NCBI GenBank assembly: GCA_030592025.1
Contig: JAUUZX010000107.1
Location: 1 to 6,088, forward strand
DNA length: 6,088 nt
From: a bacterium
Lineage (GTDB): Bacteria; Krumholzibacteriota; Krumholzibacteria; LZORAL124-64-63
Direction: 5' to 3'
The notes below the pieces were generated by a model. It saw only the letters and a program-made list of their open reading frames with translations. It was not told the DNA's origin and searched no databases. Shown in pieces: positions 1-5,122 of the stretch (positions within the stretch are counted from its first letter, which is position 1; every line of letters begins with the position of its first letter). A program made the translations under genes and the position numbers.

Positions 1-16
1 AAATCCGGTAGTAGTC

Positions 17-22
17 TATGAT
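17..22 (+). promoter_or_regulatory. Candidate -10 element of the small peptide gene
   Basis: TATGAT matches the sigma70 -10 consensus TATAAT at five of six positions and sits in an unusually AT-rich patch for this window. A matching -35 box would fall just left of position 1, so it cannot be checked. Transcription would start near position 29, giving a leader of about 64 nt before the peptide gene. This is inferred from one hexamer only, and sigma consensus in this lineage is unknown. Confidence 0.3.
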
Positions 23-47
23 TTTGTCACTTAGCAACGGGGGAGAC

Positions 48-67
48 GGCGGAGCATATTCTCCGTC
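48..67 (+). other. Leader hairpin upstream of the peptide gene
   Basis: CGGAG (50-54) pairs with CTCCG (61-65) around the loop CATATT, and G49-T66 (wobble) plus G48-C67 extend it to seven pairs. It lies 12 nt before the ribosome binding site of the small peptide gene, so it would be part of the 5' leader if the candidate promoter is right. It is not followed by a T-run and is not a terminator. Whether it affects mRNA stability or translation is unknown. Confidence 0.35.
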
Positions 68-92
68 AAACAGGGGTTTAGGAGAACACATC

Positions 93-269
93 ATGGATCA
101 GAAGAAAATGTATGAGAAGCCCCAACTCGTGTCCCGCAAGGTCGAGCTGGGTGTCTTCGGTGACTACGGCGACAGCAACATCCGTCCCCCGAAGGGTTCG
201 AACTGGGGTGCCGACACCATCCTGCCCGGCACCGACATCCTCATCGATGAGGGCATGCGCATGGAGTAG
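93..269 (+). CDS. Small RiPP-precursor-like peptide with YxxPxL leader
   Basis: This 58-residue peptide is not a family I can name with certainty. The ATG at 93 is chosen because AGGAG (80-84) lies 8 nt upstream; an in-frame ATG at 18 has no such site and overlaps a likely -10 box. The N-terminus is short and lysine-rich and carries Y7-E-K-P10-Q-L12. A YxxPxL signature is known from leaders of lasso-type and related RiPP precursors, where it is bound by a PqqD-like recognition element (RRE). The rest is rich in Gly, Asp, Pro and Ile, with a GVFGDYGD stretch at 20-27 and no cysteine, which argues against sactipeptides and lanthipeptides. It has no signal peptide or membrane segment. If cleavage fell after L19, G20 and D27 would sit at positions 1 and 8 as in a lasso ring, but the usual Thr at -2 is Glu, so this is only a possibility. 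No modifying enzyme is in the window. A strong terminator follows, so it looks like a short single transcript. It could instead be an unmodified small protein. Confidence 0.7.
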   Translation: MDQKKMYEKPQLVSRKVELGVFGDYGDSNIRPPKGSNWGADTILPGTDILIDEGMRME

Positions 270-299
270 TCGCCACGGCGACACCAGGCAGAGATTACG

Positions 300-330
300 A
301 AAGCCGCCTCTCTTCGGAGAGGCGGCTTTC
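300..330 (+). terminator. Strong hairpin terminator with UUCG tetraloop
   Basis: Positions 300-312 pair perfectly with 317-329, giving 13 base pairs around a TTCG loop closed by C-G, the exceptionally stable cUUCGg tetraloop. The 3' arm ends in TTT and the 5' arm starts with AAA, so the hairpin carries a short T-run on either strand. It sits 30 nt after the peptide gene and 24 nt beyond the end of the convergent DinB-like gene, so it probably serves both. The T-tract is short, which makes the efficiency uncertain. Confidence 0.85.
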
Positions 331-353
331 TACGTGATCTGACGGCCCGTCAC

Positions 354-824
354 CTAGGCCCCCGCGGCCAATTCGGTATCAGGGACGGGATCGACCATGG
401 CGTCCAAGGCCCGGAAGAGCAGAATCCTGTGGTGCCGCCGGTGCTTGAGGGGCGTCCAGAAATCCTGCTGCTCCTTCTCCGACAAATCTCCCCAGTGCTG
501 GCTGATGAAGCCGATCATGGCGCCGGTGGCCGCCAGGTACTGCGCCAGCACCTGCTCCATGGTGAGCCGCACCACCTCGACCAGGGCCTCCTCGCTCCGC
601 CGCGCGAAATCATCCGGCGGCGGCGGGTCCCGGTCATTCAGCTTGTCCTTGAAGAATCGTACGGTGAAGTCGTCCCAGAAAGCAATATGCCCCAGGGTTT
701 CCTTGTAGCTCAAGGTGCCCTCGGGGCCCCGCTGGTCGCATAACGGAGACTGGACAGTCGTCAACCGCCGCCTTAGGATGCGGTCCTCGTCGAGAATGGC
801 ATCCGCCAGTGTCTGCCAAGGCAT
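354..824 (-). CDS. DinB-like four-helix-bundle protein
   Basis: The product has 156 residues, the usual size for the DinB/DfsB (ClbS-like) superfamily of small metal-binding four-helix proteins. Members include thiol transferases and other hydrolase- or isomerase-like enzymes, but many have no known substrate. The family pattern is visible. H46 lies in a helix reading ETLGHIAFWDD, and H128, H131 and H132 lie in the motif KHRRHH near the C-terminus; together these can supply the three-His metal site. W50 and W123 occupy positions often aromatic in the family. There is no signal peptide, so it is cytoplasmic. The ATG at 824 is favoured: AGG (832-834) lies 7 nt upstream, and the residues before it look non-coding. 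The open frame runs much further upstream, but that part is antisense to the OmpA gene. A GTG five codons upstream is a less likely start. It is transcribed divergently from the OmpA gene and convergently to the peptide gene. The substrate cannot be stated. Confidence 0.75.
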   Translation of the reverse strand: MPWQTLADAILDEDRILRRRLTTVQSPLCDQRGPEGTLSYKETLGHIAFWDDFTVRFFKDKLNDRDPPPPDDFARRSEEALVEVVRLTMEQVLAQYLAATGAMIGFISQHWGDLSEKEQQDFWTPLKHRRHHRILLFRALDAMVDPVPDTELAAGA

Positions 825-962
825 CAATCTGCCTGTCACTTTCCGGCGAGAAGGGAACGAAGCAGAACGCGCTACGCGCTTGGCATCAGTATCGGCATCC
901 CGTGCTCCCCACGCAACAGGCGATCCGGGCGGCACATCGGAGCGGACGAGGAGGAACCCACG
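825..962. promoter_or_regulatory. Divergent intergenic region
   Basis: This 138-bp spacer lies between two divergent start codons, so it should hold promoters for both the DinB-like and OmpA genes. I see no convincing -35/-10 pair. It has a tandem duplication of the 7-mer ACGCGCT (867-873 and 874-880) and two copies of GGCATC 12 bp apart (882-887 and 894-899), either of which could be part of a protein-binding site. GAGGAGG (948-954) is a strong ribosome binding site for the OmpA gene, 8 nt before its ATG. Confidence 0.4.
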
Positions 963-2474
963 ATGTTTGGACGCAGAAAATGGTTGGCCGTCATGGTGGT
1001 GGCGGTGGCCCTCGTCGCCGGCATGGCTCCGGCGACATCGGCCAAGGAAGCCAAGGACCGCGCCGGCCGCTGGGGCCTCGGGCTGGAGACCGGGATGTGG
1101 AAGCGCACCGGGGGCGATCTCGACTACAGCAATCTTGACCAGTTCGCCGCCTTCATGGTGAATCGTGGCCTCGCCGAGGACTGGAACCTGCAGGTGGCCC
1201 TGCGTTACGGGTACACCCGCAGTGGCGTCGCCCAGACCGGTGAGGACGCCGGCTGGTCCACGAGCACCGGCGCGGCCCTCTACACGCCGACCTGGCAACC
1301 CTCCATCAAGCTCCAGCGCCGCTTCGCCCTGAGCGAGTCCGTCACCCCCTTCCTCGGCGCGGGCATCGGCCTCATGTCCTGGAAGGTCGTCGACAAGATC
1401 AACGAGGAGGGCGACGTGGGCCTCATGCCCGACGGCGAGCCTGTCCTCGGTTTCAACGAGAGCGGCGAGCCCGTCGAACTCAGCGCCACCAACCTCGCCC
1501 TCACCGGTGAGATCGGCCTGGAGATCGCCCTCGGCGAGGCGTGGGCCCTCAACGGCGGCGCCCGCCTGCACTGGGCGCCCAACGACCTCGACAATGTCGG
1601 CCTCAGCTCCCGCTGGGGACCCGAGGATGTGGACGCCAACACGATGGCCGTCGATTTCTTCCTGGGCGCCACCCTGTGGTTCGGCGCCGACACGGATCGG
1701 GATGGCGACAGCATCCCCAACAGCAGCGATGCCTGCCCCGACCAGGCCGAGGACGTGGACGGATTCCAGGATACCGACGGCTGCCCCGATCTGGACAACG
1801 ATGGCGACGGCGTGCCCGATCTCCGGGATGACTGCCCCGGCCAGGCCGAGGACCTCGACGGCTACGAAGACGACGACGGCTGCCCCGACCCGGACAACGA
1901 CGGCGACGGCGTGATCGATGCCCGTGATGGTTGCCCCGACCAGGCTGAGGACCGCGACGGTTTCGAGGACGCCGACGGCTGCCCCGACCTCGACGACGAC
2001 GGCGACGGCGTGCTCGACACCGAGGACCGTTGCCCCGGCACCAGCGCCGACGTCCCGGTGGACGAGTTCGGTTGCGAGATCGTGGTGTCCATTCCGGAAC
2101 CCGCCGTGGAGACGGAGCCCGTGCCGGCCCCCGGCCAGACCGTCATCATGGAGCTCGCGGGATTCGCCTCGGGCAGCGCGCGGCTTCTGCCGGGATCCGA
2201 GGTCTACCTCGACCGCTGGGCCAGGACCCTGCGCGACGACCCGGCCATCCGTATCGAGGTGCGTGGGCACACCGACAGCCAGGGCTCGTCCGAGATCAAC
2301 CGGGACCTCTCCCAGCGCCGCGCCTCCCACGTGCGGGACGAGTTGATCCGTCGGGGCGCAAGCCCGCTCCAGATCACGGCCGTCGGCTACGGCGAGGACA
2401 AGCCCCTCACCACCAACGAGACGCGGGACGGACGTGCCCGGAACCGGAGGGTGGGGTTGCATCGGGTGCGCTGA
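963..2474 (+). CDS. OmpA-family outer-membrane protein with TSP3 repeats
   Basis: The 503-residue protein would tie the outer membrane to peptidoglycan. Residues 1-27 form a Sec signal peptide (RRK, hydrophobic core, cleavage after ATSA). Residues 28 to about 241 look like a beta-barrel, with alternating aromatic and polar strands and a closing strand FFLGATLWFG. Residues 243-371 are an acidic, Asp-rich block of thrombospondin type 3 repeats (DxDxDG motifs) with 33-residue periodicity, expected to bind calcium. All eight cysteines are here (258, 274, 291, 307, 324, 340, 357, 371). A Pro/Glu linker (about 376-392) leads to the OmpA C-terminal domain (394-503). D438 of GHTD and R453 of LSQRRA occupy the positions that hold diaminopimelate in OmpA, and NRRV (494-497) is also conserved. 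A strong ribosome binding site at 948-954 supports the start. It appears monocistronic, with a terminator 40 nt downstream. It is likely a structural or stress-related envelope protein; a specific porin activity cannot be inferred. Confidence 0.93.
   Translation: MFGRRKWLAVMVVAVALVAGMAPATSAKEAKDRAGRWGLGLETGMWKRTGGDLDYSNLDQFAAFMVNRGLAEDWNLQVALRYGYTRSGVAQTGEDAGWSTSTGAALYTPTWQPSIKLQRRFALSESVTPFLGAGIGLMSWKVVDKINEEGDVGLMPDGEPVLGFNESGEPVELSATNLALTGEIGLEIALGEAWALNGGARLHWAPNDLDNVGLSSRWGPEDVDANTMAVDFFLGATLWFGADTDRDGDSIPNSSDACPDQAEDVDGFQDTDGCPDLDNDGDGVPDLRDDCPGQAEDLDGYEDDDGCPDPDNDGDGVIDARDGCPDQAEDRDGFEDADGCPDLDDDGDGVLDTEDRCPGTSADVPVDEFGCEIVVSIPEPAVETEPVPAPGQTVIMELAGFASGSARLLPGSEVYLDRWARTLRDDPAIRIEVRGHTDSQGSSEINRDLSQRRASHVRDELIRRGASPLQITAVGYGEDKPLTTNETRDGRARNRRVGLHRVR
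1692..2075 (+). repeat. 99-bp tandem repeats encoding TSP3 units
   Basis: Three full 99-bp units (1692-1790, 1791-1889, 1890-1988) and a shorter fourth (1989-2075) lie in frame in the OmpA gene. Each codes for 33 residues following the scheme xDxDGDGxxDxxDxCPxQAEDxDGxxDxDGCPD. Units 2 and 3 are the closest pair, and unit 4 departs after its first cysteine, where the block ends. The in-frame periodicity suggests growth by unequal recombination, followed by divergence. It is a protein-coding repeat, not a CRISPR. Confidence 0.85.
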
Positions 2475-2513
2475 CCCACCGAGATCGTCAGCTCGATCAT
2501 GGGCATCAACGCA

Positions 2514-2550
2514 ACGAGAGCCGGGTCCCGGAACCCGGCTCTCGTCTTTT
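2514..2550 (+). terminator. Terminator of the OmpA gene
   Basis: Positions 2514-2526 pair without mismatch with 2533-2545 (13 pairs, six-base loop CCCGGA). C and TTTT (2546-2550) follow, making a standard Rho-independent terminator 40 nt after the OmpA stop codon. In the minus direction the hairpin is followed by TTGCGTTG, a poor T-tract, so it mainly serves the plus strand. Confidence 0.88.
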
Positions 2551-2552
2551 CA

Positions 2553-2572
2553 GGCCGGGGGCGAAGCCGGCC
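2553..2572 (-). other. Hairpin after the HDOD gene
   Basis: GGCCGG (2553-2558) pairs with CCGGCC (2567-2572) around an eight-base loop, 11 nt past the HDOD gene stop. On the minus strand no T-run follows, so it is not a classical terminator. Together with the larger neighbouring hairpin (2514-2545) it may still block read-through or protect the 3' end of the HDOD mRNA. Confidence 0.35.
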
Positions 2573-2583
2573 CGTCATTTCCA

Positions 2584-3552
2584 TCAGAGGATGGGACCCG
2601 CCGCCAGCGAGATGATGTTCTCGCGCTGGGTTCCCAACTTGGCCACCAACCTGCGCACGGCCTCCAGGGGCACATCCGCGGCGTCGAAACTGTTGGCTAC
2701 CCAGAGTTCCGCGGCGCGGGCGTCGCCACCATGCTCGACAGCGAATTCCGTCACCCGCTCGGCCACCTGCAGGGCCGTGGCCATGACCCGTTGTGCACCG
2801 GCCCGGTGGGGTTCGTGGTGCCAACGCACGGCCGTGACGATCTGGAACGGCAGCTTCCATTCGGCGAGCAGCGCCGCGCCGGCCTCGGCGTGGTCGTGAC
2901 CGGTCAGGCACCGCTCCATCTCAGGTGTGATGACGAAATCCGTGTCGGGCTCCGCCAGGGCCACGGCCGATTCAAAGTCCGGCGCCAACACCCGCGGGGG
3001 CGCGGCCACGCTCATCCCATCGGAGCCCGCGACCCGGGACGGGGCGGTCGTCGTCGCGGGGGCGCCCTCCCTGGCAACCCCCATCCTCACGAGTTCCGGA
3101 TCCAGGACGAGTTTGCCCACGTCGTGCAGCAGTCCGGCGGTGAAGGCCCGGTCCCGCAATTCCCCATGGCCCATGGCCCTGACGAGGGACGCCGCGCCGT
3201 AGGCCGTGATCAGGCTGTTCTGCCAGAGCCGGTCCATGTCCAGGCCGTAGCCCGGAAGGTCCCTTCGCAGTACGGGCTCGAGGCACAGGGCGAAGCAGAG
3301 GCGGGCGAAGGTGAGGTTGCCCACCAGGACCAGGGCCTCCCGCGGGCTGCCGATGGTGCGCTGGAAATTGTAGATCGACGAATTGCAGAGCTTGAGGAGC
3401 CCGGCAGTCAAACCGGGATCATTCTCGACGACGGGCACGAGGCTGCTCGCGTCCACCACCGGGTCCTCGATGATGTCGATGAGCGACACCAGCGAATCGA
3501 TCCGCGCGCTGACGCACGCGGCATCGGCGACGAGTTCATGCAGGGGGGCCAT
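2584..3552 (-). CDS. HDOD-domain signalling protein
   Basis: This 322-residue soluble protein belongs to the HDOD family, non-enzymatic relatives of HD phosphohydrolases that act as regulatory or scaffold modules in signalling, motility and stress circuits. The domain covers most of the chain. ENDPGLTAGLLKLCNS (43-58) and the GSPREALVLVG stretch (68-78) are hallmarks, followed by LLHDVGKLVL (141-150) and a second half with GHDHAEAGAALLAEWKLP (218-235) and WHHEP (244-248). H143-D144, H221 and H245-H246 remain, but the first metal histidine expected near 112 is Asn in WQNSL, typical of HDOD rather than active HD-GYP. Residues 157-205 form a long Ala/Pro/Thr-rich insert between the two halves. 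No separate output or receiver domain is present. The ATG at 3552 is chosen because AGAGAGGG lies 8 nt upstream and the family similarity starts there; the 48 codons upstream are Arg-rich and unlike the family. It is the last of three minus-strand genes, 150 nt after tyrS. Confidence 0.88.
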   Translation of the reverse strand: MAPLHELVADAACVSARIDSLVSLIDIIEDPVVDASSLVPVVENDPGLTAGLLKLCNSSIYNFQRTIGSPREALVLVGNLTFARLCFALCLEPVLRRDLPGYGLDMDRLWQNSLITAYGAASLVRAMGHGELRDRAFTAGLLHDVGKLVLDPELVRMGVAREGAPATTTAPSRVAGSDGMSVAAPPRVLAPDFESAVALAEPDTDFVITPEMERCLTGHDHAEAGAALLAEWKLPFQIVTAVRWHHEPHRAGAQRVMATALQVAERVTEFAVEHGGDARAAELWVANSFDAADVPLEAVRRLVAKLGTQRENIISLAAGPIL

Positions 3553-3577
3553 GGGGCGAGCCCTCTCTGCCCGTGAA

Positions 3578-3592
3578 CGAACCCGGGGTTCG
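3578..3592. promoter_or_regulatory. Dyad element in the HDOD leader
   Basis: CGAACCC and GGGTTCG form perfect 7-bp inverted arms around a single central base, 26-40 nt before the HDOD start codon. The one-base centre makes an RNA hairpin poor but suits a site for a dimeric DNA-binding regulator. Location just before a coding start makes an operator plausible, but chance occurrence in GC-rich DNA is possible. Confidence 0.3.
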
Positions 3593-3686
3593 CGGCGGAG
3601 GGCGATACCACCGCGAAACCAGGTGCCGGGCTCCTCAATGTTTCTGGAAAGGTTTTCGGACGGTGGGCGGGACCTTGTAGATAGGG

Positions 3687-3708
3687 AAAACCTCAAAGAC
3701 GCTTAAGG
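3687..3708 (-). terminator. Weak possible terminator overlapping the tyrS stop
   Basis: In the minus-strand transcript 3708-3702 (CCUUAAG) pairs with 3697-3691 (UUUGAGG) as seven pairs, two of them G-U, around a four-base loop, followed at once by UUUU (3690-3687). The TAA stop (3705-3703) is inside the stem, so terminating ribosomes would disrupt it. The stem is weak and AU-rich, so it may be a partial terminator or chance. Confidence 0.3.
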
Positions 3709-4953
3709 CTTCACCTTCAGATGGTGGTGCTTTTTCTTGCCTACCTGGAGAGCGATGCGGCCGTCGGCCACCTGGTCCCGATTCAAGCGCAGCAGTTCGT
3801 CGGACACGAGCTCACCATTCACCCGCACCGCGCCCTGGCGGATCATGCGACGCGCCTCGCCCCGACTCTTGAGCAGGCCGCTGTCGGCCAGGGCCTGCAC
3901 CAGGGGCAGCCCCTCGCCGTCCAGGTCCGCCGCCGCCAGATCGCTCGACGGCACCGCGCTTGCATCGGCTCCGCCACCGAAGAGGGCGGCTGCCGCCTGC
4001 ACCGCGCCGACCGCCTCGTCGGCGCCGTGCACCAGGGTCGTGACCTCCCGCGCCAGGACCTGCTTGGCCTCGCGGGTGTCGGCGCCGGACAGCGCCTCGA
4101 GGCGTTCGATCTCCTCGCGAGACAGCAGGGTGTAGAGGCGCAGGAACCGTGACACGTCGCGGTCGTCCACGTTCACCCAGTACTGGTAGAAGTCGTAGGG
4201 CGAGGTGCGGGCGGCCGAGAGCCACACGGCGCCGGCGGCGGTCTTGCCCATCTTGGCGCCGCCGGCGGTGGCCAGCAGGGGTAAGGTCAGGCCGAAGACC
4301 TCGGTGCGGTTCATGCGCCGGCAGAGGTCGATGCCCGAACAGATGTTGCCCCACTGGTCGCTGCCGCCCATCTGCAGCCGGCAACCGTGGTCGCGGTTCA
4401 TGACCATGAAATCGTAGGCCTGGAGGATCATGTAGTTGAACTCGATGAAACTCAGGCCGTGCTCCATGCGGGTCTTCACCGAGTCCCGCGCGAGCATCTG
4501 GTTGACGCTGAACATGCGGCCCACGTCCCGCAGGAATTCGATGTAGCCGTAGTCCACCAGCCAGTCCGCGTTGTTGAGCAGGAGGCCTTCGGTGGGCCCA
4601 TCCCCCAGGCGCACGAACCGCGCGAGGTTCTCGCGGATACCTTCGAGGTTCTCGTTGATCTGGTCCAGGGAGAGCATCCGACGCAGCTCGGTCTTGCCGC
4701 TGGGGTCGCCCACCATGGCGGTCGCTCCGCCGAGGATGGCCACGGGCCGGTGGCCCCAGCGCTGCAGATGCACGAGGCCCCTGATGGGCAGCAGGCTGCC
4801 GGCGTGCAAACTGTCGGCGGTGGGGTCGAAGCCCACGTAGGCCGTGACGGTTTCGGCGGCGAACAGGGCGTCGAGGCCCTCCTCGTCGGTGCACTGTTCG
4901 AAGAAGCCGCGCCACTTCAGTTCGTCGAGCAGGGATGTGAAGTCGCTGGTCAT
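3703..4953 (-). CDS. tyrS: Tyrosyl-tRNA synthetase
   Basis: This class I aminoacyl-tRNA synthetase joins tyrosine to tRNA-Tyr with ATP, in the cytoplasm and as a dimer. The 416 residues fit the bacterial TyrRS length. The start of the Rossmann fold reads YVGFDPTADSLHAGS, with Y39 and the HIGH-type signature as HAGS (50-53). The tyrosine pocket shows Y174, Q178 and D181 in NYMILQAYDF, and GGSDQWGNI (196-204) is the family block. The KMSKS loop is KMGKT (234-238), a usual TyrRS form. An S4 RNA-binding domain follows (about 349-405), containing SRGEARRMIRQGAVRVNGE. The chain ends in a basic tail with KKKHHH (406-411). The start fits the family, whose proteins begin with LLDELKWRG, but no clear Shine-Dalgarno sequence precedes it (only GGCGGCGG). 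It lies 169 nt downstream of aroA, and both serve tyrosine metabolism. I see no T-box or other known tRNA-sensing leader. Confidence 0.97.
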   Translation of the reverse strand: MTSDFTSLLDELKWRGFFEQCTDEEGLDALFAAETVTAYVGFDPTADSLHAGSLLPIRGLVHLQRWGHRPVAILGGATAMVGDPSGKTELRRMLSLDQINENLEGIRENLARFVRLGDGPTEGLLLNNADWLVDYGYIEFLRDVGRMFSVNQMLARDSVKTRMEHGLSFIEFNYMILQAYDFMVMNRDHGCRLQMGGSDQWGNICSGIDLCRRMNRTEVFGLTLPLLATAGGAKMGKTAAGAVWLSAARTSPYDFYQYWVNVDDRDVSRFLRLYTLLSREEIERLEALSGADTREAKQVLAREVTTLVHGADEAVGAVQAAAALFGGGADASAVPSSDLAAADLDGEGLPLVQALADSGLLKSRGEARRMIRQGAVRVNGELVSDELLRLNRDQVADGRIALQVGKKKHHHLKVKP

Positions 4954-5122
4954 GACCGCCGCCGGGTAGGTGTTCGTGGTGGTGACCGCCGTCCGCCGGA
5001 CTCCCTCGAGTCCGCCCGCTCGCTTGTGGTCCTGACAAGCCCGACCGGAGCCGGGCTTCCACGCGAGAACGGACGGGCTCCAGGAAGACCTGCAGACCGC
5101 GCTGTCAGAGCATCGTCGACGG
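4954..5122 (-). promoter_or_regulatory. aroA-tyrS spacer with two hairpins
   Basis: The 169-bp gap, read on the minus strand, holds two hairpins: 5058-5037, with AAGCCCG-type arms, and 5014-4997, with CGGACTC/GAGTCCG arms (7 pairs, four-base loop) 43 nt before the tyrS ATG. Promoter hexamers are not convincing. It could hold an aroA terminator and a structured tyrS leader, or be a simple operon spacer. Confidence 0.35.
5037..5058 (-). terminator. Possible aroA terminator hairpin
   Basis: Positions 5058-5052 and 5043-5037 pair as seven base pairs (A-T, A-T, then five G-C/C-G) around an eight-base loop, 64 nt past the aroA stop on the minus strand. The following bases, GTCAGG, contain no T-run, so intrinsic termination would be weak. 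Confidence 0.3.

Noticed and set aside
18..92. Earlier in-frame ATG (position 18) for the peptide gene
   Set aside because: It has no Shine-Dalgarno sequence and overlaps the candidate -10 box, while the ATG at 93 has AGGAG at ideal spacing.
1692..2075. Tandem repeats as a CRISPR-like array
   Set aside because: The 99-bp units are contiguous, in frame and encode TSP3 repeats. There are no unique spacers.
825..2462. Upstream extension of the DinB-like reading frame on the minus strand, giving a 702-codon ORF
   Set aside because: It lies antisense to the clearly coding OmpA gene. The translation is low-complexity Gly/Ala/Val-rich with no domain, as expected from the high GC third-position bias opposite Asp-rich repeats.
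2434..3576. Long plus-strand ORF across the HDOD gene
   Set aside because: The HDOD frame on the opposite strand has family motifs, a ribosome binding site and a terminus. This frame has none and is a GC-bias artefact.
3553..3696. Longer HDOD start at 3696
   Set aside because: The extra 48 residues are Arg-rich and unlike the family. The ATG at 3552 has a good ribosome binding site, and the extension covers the dyad and spacer.
3812..5062. 416-codon minus-strand ORF overlapping tyrS
   Set aside because: It is a frame-shifted shadow of tyrS, rich in Arg, Gly and Pro with no recognisable domain.
4954..5122. T-box riboswitch or tRNA gene before tyrS
   Set aside because: No T-box sequence, antiterminator or cloverleaf pattern was found, and T-boxes are mainly a Gram-positive feature.
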